Both the position numbers and the translations under genes were made by a program. A stretch of DNA of 64,000 bases from Pseudomonadota bacterium (lineage in GTDB: Bacteria > Pseudomonadota > Gammaproteobacteria > Steroidobacterales > Steroidobacteraceae): NCBI GenBank assembly GCA_023433705.1, contig JAEYUC010000007.1, forward strand, positions 1 to 64,000. The letters are read 5' to 3'. This document shows positions 18,525-29,566 of the stretch, in pieces. The first letter of the stretch is position 1. Every line of letters starts with the position of its first letter. The notes beneath the pieces are model-generated. The model was not told the DNA's origin. It ran no database searches and was given only the letters and a program-made list of their open reading frames with translations.

Positions 18525-19826
18525 ATGAATCATCGGATGCTCGCGGCCATTCTCGGTTCGATGGCCGCATTACCCGCCGCGGCGGGCGGAAGCGACGGAC
18601 CTGGGCACGACTCCGCGCCTTCCCTGTCCGCGCAACTGCGCGAGGGCCGCGAGACGTTCCGCTATGCAACGTTCGGCGACGAATCATTCTGGGGCGACGG
18701 ACTCGGACTACATCTCGCGATAGCCGGCGCGGATAACGGTGGCGTCGGCCCGGGCGTGTCGCCAAACACCGCGCTTGCGGTCGGGCTCAAGGTGGACGTC
18801 GCGGCGCTGCCACGTTCACTGCAGCGGGCGGCGGCCCGCGGCGAAGTCGACCTCGACGATCCGGCCACGACGCTCGAACTACTCAAGATCAACGCCGTCG
18901 TCGGTGTCACGGGATTCTTCGACCGCGAAGGCAACATCACCTCGATGGGAATCCAGTGCGCGTTGTGTCATTCGACCGTCGACGATTCCTTCACGAAGGG
19001 CATCGGCCGGCGCCTCGACGGCTGGGCCAACCGCGACCTGAACGTCGGCGCAATCGTCGCGCTCGCGCCGCGGCTCGAGCCGTTCGCCGAAGTGCTCGGC
19101 GTCGACGTGGACACGGTGCGTACGGTGCTGAACTCGTGGGGCCCCGGACGCTTCGACGCGTTGCTGGTACTCGACGGCAAGGCGTTCCGGCCCGACGGCA
19201 AGTCCGCGTCGGTGCTGATCCCGCCCGCGTTCGGCCTCGCTGGGGTCAACCTGCACACCTCGACCGGCTGGGGCAGCGTGCCGTACTGGAATGCGTTCGT
19301 GGCCAACCTCGAGATGCACGGTCAGGGAACGTTCTTCGATCCGCGACTCGCGGACGAGGAGAAATTCCCGGTCGCCGCGCGCAACGGCTTCGACGACGTG
19401 CGCGCGGAGGAAGACATGATCACGCCGCTGCTGCCCTCCCTCCATCTCTATCAACTCTCGTTGCGTGCCCCGCCCGCGCCGCGTCGCAGCTACGACCGCG
19501 ACGCCGCGCGGCGCGGCGAGGAGCTGTTCAACGGCAAGGCGGACTGCGGACGTTGCCACGTGCCCCCGCTCTACACCGAGCCGGGCTGGAACATGCATAC
19601 AGCGGAGGAGATCGGAATTGACGATTTCCAGGCGAACCGTTCGCCGGATGAGGCCTATCGCACGGCGCCTCTCAAGGGCCTGTGGACCCACGGCAAGGGC
19701 GGTTACTACCACGACGGGCGATTCCCGACGCTGGCGGCGGTCGTCGATCACTACGATACGCATTTTTCGCTCGGCCTTTCCTCCGGCGAGAAACGCGATC
19801 TCGCGCAGTTCCTGAAGTCGTTGTGA
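18525..19826 (+). CDS. Diheme cytochrome c, c-peroxidase-like
   Basis: 433 residues from the ATG at 18525 (GGGGG about 5 bp upstream); residues 1-18 form a signal peptide (MNHRMLAAILGSMAALPAAAGG). First heme site CALCH at 145-149, second CGRCH at 341-345. The C-terminal part is like bacterial diheme cytochrome c peroxidases (YRTAPLKGLWTHGKGGYYHDGRFPTLAAVVDHYD). The middle is divergent from classical CcpA, so peroxidase activity is not assured. Periplasmic. Its stop is followed immediately by a large palindromic element. Confidence 0.87.
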   Translation: MNHRMLAAILGSMAALPAAAGGSDGPGHDSAPSLSAQLREGRETFRYATFGDESFWGDGLGLHLAIAGADNGGVGPGVSPNTALAVGLKVDVAALPRSLQRAAARGEVDLDDPATTLELLKINAVVGVTGFFDREGNITSMGIQCALCHSTVDDSFTKGIGRRLDGWANRDLNVGAIVALAPRLEPFAEVLGVDVDTVRTVLNSWGPGRFDALLVLDGKAFRPDGKSASVLIPPAFGLAGVNLHTSTGWGSVPYWNAFVANLEMHGQGTFFDPRLADEEKFPVAARNGFDDVRAEEDMITPLLPSLHLYQLSLRAPPAPRRSYDRDAARRGEELFNGKADCGRCHVPPLYTEPGWNMHTAEEIGIDDFQANRSPDEAYRTAPLKGLWTHGKGGYYHDGRFPTLAAVVDHYDTHFSLGLSSGEKRDLAQFLKSL

Positions 19827-19827
19827 T

Positions 19828-19935
19828 GAAGATGGTGCCCTGGCGCGGAAATCCCGGGAGAAGCGGAGCCGACGTCCGCTACAGGCTGAGCGATTTCGCC
19901 GCATCTCCCGGGATTTCCGTGCCAGGCACCTTGTC
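19828..19935. repeat. Palindromic element, copy A
   Basis: Left arm begins GAAGATGGTGCCCTGGCGCGG two bases after the cytochrome stop; right arm ends GATTTCCGTGCCAGGCACC at 19930. The arms are near-perfect inverted repeats of ~32 bp around a ~35-base loop, with a CCCGGG dyad inside each arm. Same family as copies at 22184, 24073, 37813 and 47796. Likely a strong hairpin, terminator or REP-type element. Confidence 0.85.
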
Positions 19936-19976
19936 CCGCTTGCGAGGTGGCGGCCTGTTAGGGTAAACGCTGGTCG

Positions 19977-20831
19977 ATGGATGTCATCGACCAGCGTCGC
20001 CGGGATCTCGGCGGATTCGAAGTAGGACGTGTGCTGCCGTACACGCGGCGGCACATGGTCGGGCCCTTCATCTTCTTCGATCACATCGGGCCCGTGCACT
20101 TCCAGGCGGGCATCCCGAAAACGGTCGACGTGCGCCCCCATCCGCACATCGGCCTCGCGACGGTCACCTATCTATTCGCGGGCGAGATCATGCACCGCGA
20201 CAGCGTCGGCGTGCAGCAGGCCATCGAGCCCGGCGAGGTCAACTGGATGATCGCGGGCCGCGGCATCACGCACTCGGAGCGTTTCGAAAAGGCCCGCGCC
20301 GAGGGCGGACCGATGCACGGCATCCAGGCGTGGGTGGCGCTGCCGCGCGAGCACGAGGAGACCGATCCCGCATTCTTCCACTACGGCGCCGCGGACCTTC
20401 CGGTGCACGAACACGACGGCCTGAACCTGCGGCTGCTGGCGGGCTCCGCGTTTGGGCTGAACGCGGGCGTGAAAACGCACTCTCCCCTCTTCTACGCGCA
20501 CTGGCAGCTCGCGGCCGGCGCGCGCACGTCGCTGCCGGAAGAATATTCCGAGCGCGCGGTCTACGTCGCCGCCGGCGAGCTCGAGGTCCGGGGTCAGCGC
20601 TATGGCGTCGGCAAGATGCTGGTGTTCGCCGCCGGCGAAGATTCCACGATGTCCGCGACACAGCCATCCATCGTCATGGCGCTCGGCGGCGAGCCGGTCG
20701 GCGAGCGATTCATCGAATGGAACTTCGTGTCGTCGTCGAAGGCTCGAATCGAGCAGGCCAAGGCCGACTGGCGCGCCCACCGCATGAAACTGCCGGACTT
20801 CGACAACCAGGAATTCATCCCGCTCACATGA
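19977..20831 (+). CDS. Pirin family protein
   Basis: 284 residues with the two-cupin pirin layout. Metal ligands expected from pirin are visible: RPHPHIGLATVTYLFAGEIMHRDS (His pair near residues 58-60) and GRGITHSERF near 98-103 (His and Glu). A C-terminal pirin cupin follows (LPEEYSERAVYVAAGELEVRGQRYGVGKMLVF). Bacterial pirins bind Fe and some have quercetinase-type or regulatory activities; the role here is open. The stop overlaps the next start (ATGA), pairing it with the amidohydrolase. Confidence 0.95.
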   Translation: MDVIDQRRRDLGGFEVGRVLPYTRRHMVGPFIFFDHIGPVHFQAGIPKTVDVRPHPHIGLATVTYLFAGEIMHRDSVGVQQAIEPGEVNWMIAGRGITHSERFEKARAEGGPMHGIQAWVALPREHEETDPAFFHYGAADLPVHEHDGLNLRLLAGSAFGLNAGVKTHSPLFYAHWQLAAGARTSLPEEYSERAVYVAAGELEVRGQRYGVGKMLVFAAGEDSTMSATQPSIVMALGGEPVGERFIEWNFVSSSKARIEQAKADWRAHRMKLPDFDNQEFIPLT

Positions 20832-22186
20832 AAAACCCGCTGTTCATCGCGCTGCTCGCAATCGGGCTGGCCGGCTGCGCGGTGAAGGCGCCCGCCCTGC
20901 GCCATTCGTTCAGCGTGCGCCAGATACCGTACACGCCCGACAGCGGGTCGTTGGCCATCCGCTGCGGCCGGCTCATCGACGGCATGCTCGTACACGACCG
21001 CCGCAACATGCTGATCGTCGTGCGCGACGGCAAGGTCGCCGAAGTGCTCGATTCCGGCAGCACGCGCGCGGCGGCCGCGACGCACCTGCCGGTGCTCGAC
21101 CTGTCCGGGTTCACGTGCCTGCCCGGGCTCATCGACATGCACACGCACCTGACGGACCGGCCCGAGGATACGGCGGACCTGCGCGTGTATTTCACGCGCA
21201 CGCCGGAGGAGACCCATCGGATCGGGCTCGAGAATGCTTCCGCGACGTTGCTCGCGGGATTCACGACCGTGCGCAATGTCGGCACCTACGCGATACACAC
21301 GGATACCGCGTTGCGCGACGCGATCGACGCCGGGCGCGCGGCCGGGCCGCGCATGCAGGTCAGCGGGCCCTACCTGACGGTGCCGCATGGCGGCGGCGAT
21401 CTGTACGTGCCTGACTACCAGGAGCCCGAGGACAACGCGCGCTTCCACGCCGGCGTCGCGCGCGGACCCGGTGAGTTCCGCGGGAAGGCGCGCGACCTGC
21501 TGAACAACGGCTCCGACCTGCTCAAGGTGATCGCCTCCGGCGCGGTGCTCGCGCACGGCAGCGTGCCCGGCGAGCCGGAGATGGACGAAGAGGAAATCAC
21601 CGCCGTGGTCGAAGTCGCGCACTCGGCCGACCGCAAGGTCGCCGCGCATGCGCACGGCGCGGAGTCGATCAAGATGGCGATGCGCGCCGGCGCGGACACC
21701 ATCGAACACGCCTCGTACCTCGACGACGAAGGCATCGAGATGGCGCGCGATCTCGACGTCGCGCTCGTGATGGATGTCTACAACGGCTCGTACATCGACA
21801 CCGAGGGCCGGCGCATGAACTGGCCCGAGGATTTCCTGCGCAAGAACCTCGAGACCACCGAAATCCAGCGCAAGGCGTTCACGAAGGCCGTGCGCGCCGG
21901 CGCGCCGATCGCGTTCGGGACCGACGCCGCGGTGTACCCGCACGGCCTCAACGCGCGGCAGTTTCCGATCATGGTGGAGCGCGGCATGACGCCGATGCAG
22001 GCCATCCTCTCCGCGACCTCCGTCGCGGCGAAATACATGGGCTGGAGCGACCGCGTCGGAATGCTGGCCCCCGGCATGTTCGCCGACATCATCGCGGTGC
22101 GCGGCGATCCGCTCGAGGACATCGCGGTGCTGCAGAAGGTCGACGCGGTCATCAAGGGCGGCGTGATCTTCAAGTTGCCGGATTGA
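20828..22186 (+). CDS. Lipoprotein metal-dependent amidohydrolase
   Basis: 452 residues; start ATG overlaps the pirin stop. Lipobox LAGC near residue 18 indicates a lipoprotein. Amidohydrolase superfamily metal site: HTH in LPGLIDMHTHL near 103, a likely carboxylated Lys in SDLLKVIASGAVLAHG near 235, His in VAAHAHGAESI, His in DTIEHASYL and Asp in IAFGTDAAVYPHG. This set is typical of the Xaa-Pro dipeptidase / imidazolonepropionase-like branch (prolidase-like, secreted). Hydrolysis of a peptide or cyclic amide in the periplasm is inferred. Its TGA is part of palindrome copy B. Confidence 0.9.
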   Translation: MKNPLFIALLAIGLAGCAVKAPALRHSFSVRQIPYTPDSGSLAIRCGRLIDGMLVHDRRNMLIVVRDGKVAEVLDSGSTRAAAATHLPVLDLSGFTCLPGLIDMHTHLTDRPEDTADLRVYFTRTPEETHRIGLENASATLLAGFTTVRNVGTYAIHTDTALRDAIDAGRAAGPRMQVSGPYLTVPHGGGDLYVPDYQEPEDNARFHAGVARGPGEFRGKARDLLNNGSDLLKVIASGAVLAHGSVPGEPEMDEEEITAVVEVAHSADRKVAAHAHGAESIKMAMRAGADTIEHASYLDDEGIEMARDLDVALVMDVYNGSYIDTEGRRMNWPEDFLRKNLETTEIQRKAFTKAVRAGAPIAFGTDAAVYPHGLNARQFPIMVERGMTPMQAILSATSVAAKYMGWSDRVGMLAPGMFADIIAVRGDPLEDIAVLQKVDAVIKGGVIFKLPD

Positions 22187-22293
22187 AGACGGTGCCTGGC
22201 ACGGAAATCCCGGGAGAAGCGGAGCCGACGTCCACTACACGCTGAACGATTTCGCCGCTTCTCCCGGGATTTCCGTGCCAGGCACCCTCTTCA
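22184..22293. repeat. Palindromic element, copy B, between convergent genes
   Basis: The whole gap between two convergent genes is this element. Left arm TGAAGACGGTGCCTGGCACGG and right arm the reverse complement of TGAAGAGGGTGCCTGGCACGG; the outermost TGA on each strand is the stop codon of the gene entering from that side. A perfect candidate bidirectional terminator. Confidence 0.9.
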
Positions 22294-23142
22294 TTCGAAG
22301 TACCGGGCATATTTCGGAGGCATCTCCGTGATCGGCCGGATCGCGATGTCGCGATAGAACACCTCGGCCGCCTCGCTCTGGATCTGCAGCTTGCCGCCGG
22401 TCATCGGCACGACTTCGTCGCCCCGCCGGAAACGCGCATTGGCGAGCGCCATCACTACCTTGTCGTTGACGATGTGCACGCAGTCGTCCTGGAAACACAC
22501 GAGCTCGAGCAGGTTCCATTCACCCGGCCGGTCTTCGTCAGTGCCCGCGAGCGCATGGTTGTTGGGCGAGCCGAACGCCATCCACGGCGCATCGGGATTC
22601 CAGCGCGGCGCTTCTTCGCCGTCCTTCTTCGGATACGCGCGGATGTCGAAGCCGGACGTCGCCTGGCTCCAGTATTCACCCATGCCGTGCTCGATGACCT
22701 GGAACTCCTGCGACAACGCCCAGGACTTCCAGTAGTCGACGCCGAATGGTCCCTGGCTGTGATACAGGATGCCGGAGTCCTTCGGTTCGTCGAGGCGCGG
22801 CTCCCATTTCCTGTCACCCCACTTCACGCGGGCGCTGAAGTGGTAGTTCGAATATTCCTGCTTCGTGACGAGGCAGCCGTACCACTCGCCCGTGATGCGC
22901 AGCGTGGGCTCGCCGTCCAGCGTCACGACGGAGAATACGTCTTGCGATGGAGGATTGAGCCCGATGGGTCCGAGCGTTTCCGGCGCCGTTCCGCGGATGA
23001 CACCCAGGATGTCCTTGCCGTGGTAGCTCAGGTAGATGTCGAACTTCGACAATTGCGAATCGAGTAGCGGCTGCCATTCGCCGCCGGCCGCCGCGGTGGA
23101 CAGGAAGATCGTCGCCCACGCGACTCCCAGGAAGTTTTTCAT
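22291..23142 (-). CDS. Secreted DUF1080 (3-keto-disaccharide hydrolase-like) protein
   Basis: 283 residues from the ATG at 23142, with signal peptide MKNFLGVAWATIFLSTAAAG. The body is a concanavalin/LamG-type DUF1080 domain: GEWYGCLVTKQEYSNYHFSARVKWG, DSGILYHSQGPFG, FQVIEHGMGEYWSQATSGFDIRA, PGEWNLLELVC and a closing IQSEAAEVFYRDIAIRPI. DUF1080 proteins include 3-keto-glycoside hydrolases and lectin-like carbohydrate binders. Periplasmic or outer-membrane location inferred. It converges with the amidohydrolase across palindrome copy B. Confidence 0.87.
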   Translation of the reverse strand: MKNFLGVAWATIFLSTAAAGGEWQPLLDSQLSKFDIYLSYHGKDILGVIRGTAPETLGPIGLNPPSQDVFSVVTLDGEPTLRITGEWYGCLVTKQEYSNYHFSARVKWGDRKWEPRLDEPKDSGILYHSQGPFGVDYWKSWALSQEFQVIEHGMGEYWSQATSGFDIRAYPKKDGEEAPRWNPDAPWMAFGSPNNHALAGTDEDRPGEWNLLELVCFQDDCVHIVNDKVVMALANARFRRGDEVVPMTGGKLQIQSEAAEVFYRDIAIRPITEMPPKYARYFE

Positions 23143-23239
23143 GCGCGCGCGAGTACACGCGAAGACCTGCGCGTGGTCAAGATCGGCGCTCGAGCGCGTT
23201 CGCCAATCGAGCGCGGTCACGCGCCGCGATGGAACACGT

Positions 23240-23977
23240 TCAGTGCTTTTGTGCCAGCGCCGAGGCCACCCAGTTCTCGATGTGAGCGAGACCGGTTGCA
23301 GGATCCTTCAGCGCTTCGACGTCCAGTCCCGAGTTTCGCGCCAGGATCCGGCCATCGGCCGCGACGAGCATGTATGTGGGGTAGCCGGTGACCCCCGCCG
23401 CGTCGACGAACTTTTTTGCGTCGGCCACGATCGGCCACTCGAAATTGCGCTGCGCGGCGAAGCCGCGCGCTTCCGGGACAGGATCGAAAGTCACCGCCAC
23501 GTAGTTGTATTCGGCGTGTTTGCGCCGGAACTCGTTGAGGAAGGGCACTTCCTTGATGCAGGGCACGCAGGTCGAGAAGAAGAAATTGAACAGCGTCGGC
23601 CTGCCTTTCAGGTCCGCGCCGCGTACGGGCTGGCCGGCAAGATTCGTGGCGTCCAATTCGGGCAGGAACGCGGGAACAGCGCCCGCATCGGCCTTTGCCT
23701 TGGCCAGTCGAAGCGTGAGCTTCTTTCCGGTGGGATCCTTTTCGATGGCAGCCGAAACGCCCTGCTTCATCATCGCGCTTGCGAACTCGTCACTCGTGAG
23801 ACGAGTGCCGTCCTCGCCGACGAACACGATCGACGCGTCGGAAGGAAGATCCATCGACTCGCGAAATTGTTTTTCCAGCGCAGCGCCGGAGACCGGGGCA
23901 GGAGCCGGATCCGCCGAGTGAGCGAACGGCGAGAGAATCAGGGCGATCAGGCAGGCGCGCGGCAATGTCCGGACCAT
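23240..23977 (-). CDS. TlpA/redoxin-type protein, paralog of 14626-15369
   Basis: 245 residues. Signal peptide MVRTLPRACLIALILSPFAHS. The N-terminal ~85 residues contain FRESMDLPSDASIVFVGEDGTRLTSDEFASAMMKQGVSAAI, aligning with the extension of the other redoxin (FRxSM, DEF, MxxxG, DxxGxxxTL). The TlpA domain follows, with CVPC in FNFFFSTCVPCIKEVPFLNEF and cis-Pro region VTGYPTYMLVAADGRILA. A periplasmic thiol reductase or a redox sensor is inferred. It stands alone between the DUF1080 gene and palindrome copy C. Confidence 0.88.
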   Translation of the reverse strand: MVRTLPRACLIALILSPFAHSADPAPAPVSGAALEKQFRESMDLPSDASIVFVGEDGTRLTSDEFASAMMKQGVSAAIEKDPTGKKLTLRLAKAKADAGAVPAFLPELDATNLAGQPVRGADLKGRPTLFNFFFSTCVPCIKEVPFLNEFRRKHAEYNYVAVTFDPVPEARGFAAQRNFEWPIVADAKKFVDAAGVTGYPTYMLVAADGRILARNSGLDVEALKDPATGLAHIENWVASALAQKH

Positions 23978-24072
23978 TCTTCATCTCCCTGAAGCTCGCA
24001 ACCCGCGGGCGGAACTAACTATAGCCCAGCAAGCTGAACGTCCACTGAATCAGGGCCGAGGAAAGGTGCGCC

Positions 24073-24173
24073 GGTGCCAGGCACGGAAATTCCGGGAGAA
24101 ACGGCGAATCCGCTCAGCTTGTAGCGCGCATCAACTCCGCTTCTCCCGGAATTTCCGTGCCTGGCACCGTCTT

Positions 24174-24176
<3 letters not shown>
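24073..24176. repeat. Palindromic element, copy C, at the metH 3' end
   Basis: On the minus strand the element starts at the metH stop as TAGAAGACGGTGCCAGGCACGG, then a ~40-base loop, then the inverse arm ending GGTGCC at 24073. The inner core is TTCCGGGA rather than CCCGGG, with compensating changes in both arms, so pairing is conserved. Likely terminator of metF-metH. Confidence 0.88.
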
Positions 24177-27885
<3,709 letters not shown>

Positions 27886-27893
<8 letters not shown>

Positions 27894-28770
27894 TGGCCAC
27901 CTTGCGCTCGTTCTGCTTCGGACGCACGCCGAGTGCGTGGCAGATCGCATAGGTGAGCTCGGAGCGATTCAGCGTGTAGAAATGGAACTGCTCGACGCCG
28001 TGACGCTGCAGCGTGTGAACCTGCTCGATCGCGACGGCGGCGGAAATCAGCTTGCGCGTCTCGGGATTCTCCTCGAGACCGTCGAAGCGATGCTCGAGCC
28101 ACTCGGGAATCGACGCGCCGCAGCGCTTCGCGAACCTGGTGATCTGCGGAAAGCGGGTGATCGGCAGGATGCCCGGCACGACCGGCGCGGTGATTCCCTT
28201 CGCGACGCAGGCGTCACGGAAGCGCAGGTACTTGTCGTTGTCGTAGAAGAATTGCGTGATCGCACGGGTCGCGCCCGCGTCGATCTTGCGCTTGAGGTTG
28301 TCGAGATCGAATTCGGCGCTCGGCGCTTCCGGATGAGTTTCGGGATACGCGGCGACCGAGATCTCGAAATCGCCCACGGACTTGAGGCCCTCCACGAGGT
28401 CCGCCGCGTAGGCGAAGCCATCCGCGCGCGGCTCGTACTTCGTGGTGCCCGCCGGCGGATCGCCGCGCAACGCGACGATGTGGCGGATGCCCTGGTCCCA
28501 GTAGCGGCGCGCGATGTCGAGCACCTCGCCCCGGCTCGCGCCGATGCAGGTCAGGTGCGGGACGCAATTGAGACCCGTCTCCTGCTGGACGCGCGACACC
28601 ACGTTGTGAGTGCGCTCGCGCGTCGAGCCATCCGCCCCGTACGTCACCGAAACGAAGGTCGGGTTCAGCGGCTCGAGATAGCGAATCGATTCCCAGAGCG
28701 TGCGTTCCATCGCCTCGTCGCCGGGCGGGAAGAACTCGAAGGAAACGGAAACGGGGGCGTGGCGGGACAT
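27886..28770 (-). CDS. metF: 5,10-methylenetetrahydrofolate reductase MetF
   Basis: 294 residues from the ATG at 28770, chosen for the AGGAA ~6 bp upstream; an in-frame ATG at 28791 would add seven residues without a visible ribosome site. TIM barrel with FEFFPPGDE (catalytic Glu), FVSVTYGADGSTRERT, HLTCIGASRGE, IVALRGDPP, ITQFFYDNDKYLRF and FHFYTLNRSEL. It reduces methylene-THF to methyl-THF using FAD and NADH. Overlaps metH start by 8 bp; transcribed away from the Lrp-type gene. Confidence 0.97.
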
Positions 28771-28809
28771 GGAATTCCTGATACCTGTCATATGGTTACG
28801 TGATGAATC

Positions 28810-28838
28810 TTAACGCACTACCGGGAGCGCGTTAACGC
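28810..28838. promoter_or_regulatory. Candidate operator between metF and lrp-like gene
   Basis: TTAACGC at 28810-28816 faces GCGTTAA at 28829-28835; the right half is itself the 10-bp palindrome GCGTTAACGC (28829-28838). It lies in the 133-bp divergent gap, followed by an AT-richer stretch with TTGACT at 28846-28851. Plausible control site for one or both genes; no family consensus (MetJ, MetR or SAM riboswitch) was recognised. Confidence 0.4.
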
Positions 28839-28903
28839 CAATTATTGACTATGATCGCAGGCTCATTAGCATGTTTGCACCACAGATCAGTGAAAAATAG
28901 GTC

Positions 28904-29377
28904 ATGGCAGCCGAAAAGCTCGACAAAGTCGATGCAAGAATCATGGAAATCCTGTCGCGCGAGGGTCGAATCAGCTGGCGCGACCTCGCCGAGCAGATCG
29001 GCCTGTCACTGACCCCCACCCTGCGCCGGATCCGGCGCCTGGAATCCGAGGGGTACATCACCGGATACAGCGCCCAGTTCGACGAGCAGAAGCTCGGGTT
29101 CGGCATCACGATGTACGTCTGGGTTTCTCTCGAGCGCCAGGTGGAAGAAACGCTCAAGGTCTTCGAACGGCGCATCGCCGACGTGCCGGAAGTGATGAGC
29201 TGTTACCTCATGACCGGCGAAGCCGACTACGTGCTGCGCATCGTCGTGCCCGACCTTCCTAGCTACCAGCGGTTCATGCTCGACGTGCTGACGCGTATTC
29301 CCGGCGTATCGCGCATCCAGTCGGGCCTCGCGATCAAGCCGGTGTTCCACCGCGCGGCGCCGCCCATCCCGCGCTGA
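28904..29377 (+). CDS. Lrp/AsnC family transcriptional regulator
   Basis: 157 residues: N-terminal HTH (LDKVDARIMEILSREGRISWRDLAEQIGLSLTPTLRRIRRLESEGYITGYSAQFD) and C-terminal RAM ligand domain (MSCYLMTGEADYVLRIVVPDLPSYQRFMLDVLTRIPGVSRIQSGLAIKPV). Divergent from metF-metH, so control of methionine or one-carbon genes is reasonable but unproven. A small hairpin (GTCGGA/TCCGAC, 29391-29406) follows its stop. Confidence 0.93.
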   Translation: MAAEKLDKVDARIMEILSREGRISWRDLAEQIGLSLTPTLRRIRRLESEGYITGYSAQFDEQKLGFGITMYVWVSLERQVEETLKVFERRIADVPEVMSCYLMTGEADYVLRIVVPDLPSYQRFMLDVLTRIPGVSRIQSGLAIKPVFHRAAPPIPR

Positions 29378-29390
29378 TCCCGACCCGGAT

Positions 29391-29406
29391 GTCGGACGGT
29401 TCCGAC
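29391..29406 (+). terminator. Weak hairpin after lrp-like gene
   Basis: A six-base-pair GTCGGA/TCCGAC stem with a four-base loop, 13 bp beyond the stop codon. No T-run follows, so an intrinsic terminator is doubtful. The rest of the gap to 29566 is the kaiC leader and holds another small stem (CGGTGG/CCACCG, 29513-29531). Confidence 0.3.
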
Positions 29407-29566
29407 AGCGGCTAACAAAAGTGTGAGACTCCGCCGATAGGCGAACCCTCAATATCCTGAGTCAATACGCGCGCAGGTATTTCGAACCCGAAGCTGTGCG
29501 CGTGAGCGACCGCGGTGGTGCATCCCCACCGTTGCGTCATCCATTCACGTTTCGGACTCAGGTTGC

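Noticed and set aside
20330..22186. 618-codon frame fusing pirin-region sequence to the amidohydrolase
   Set aside because: Upstream part is out of frame with pirin; the amidohydrolase starts at 20828 with a lipoprotein signal and an ATGA overlap.
28771..28900. SAM riboswitch or MetJ boxes upstream of metF
   Set aside because: No SAM-riboswitch helices or AGACGTCT repeats were found; only a palindrome of unknown specificity.
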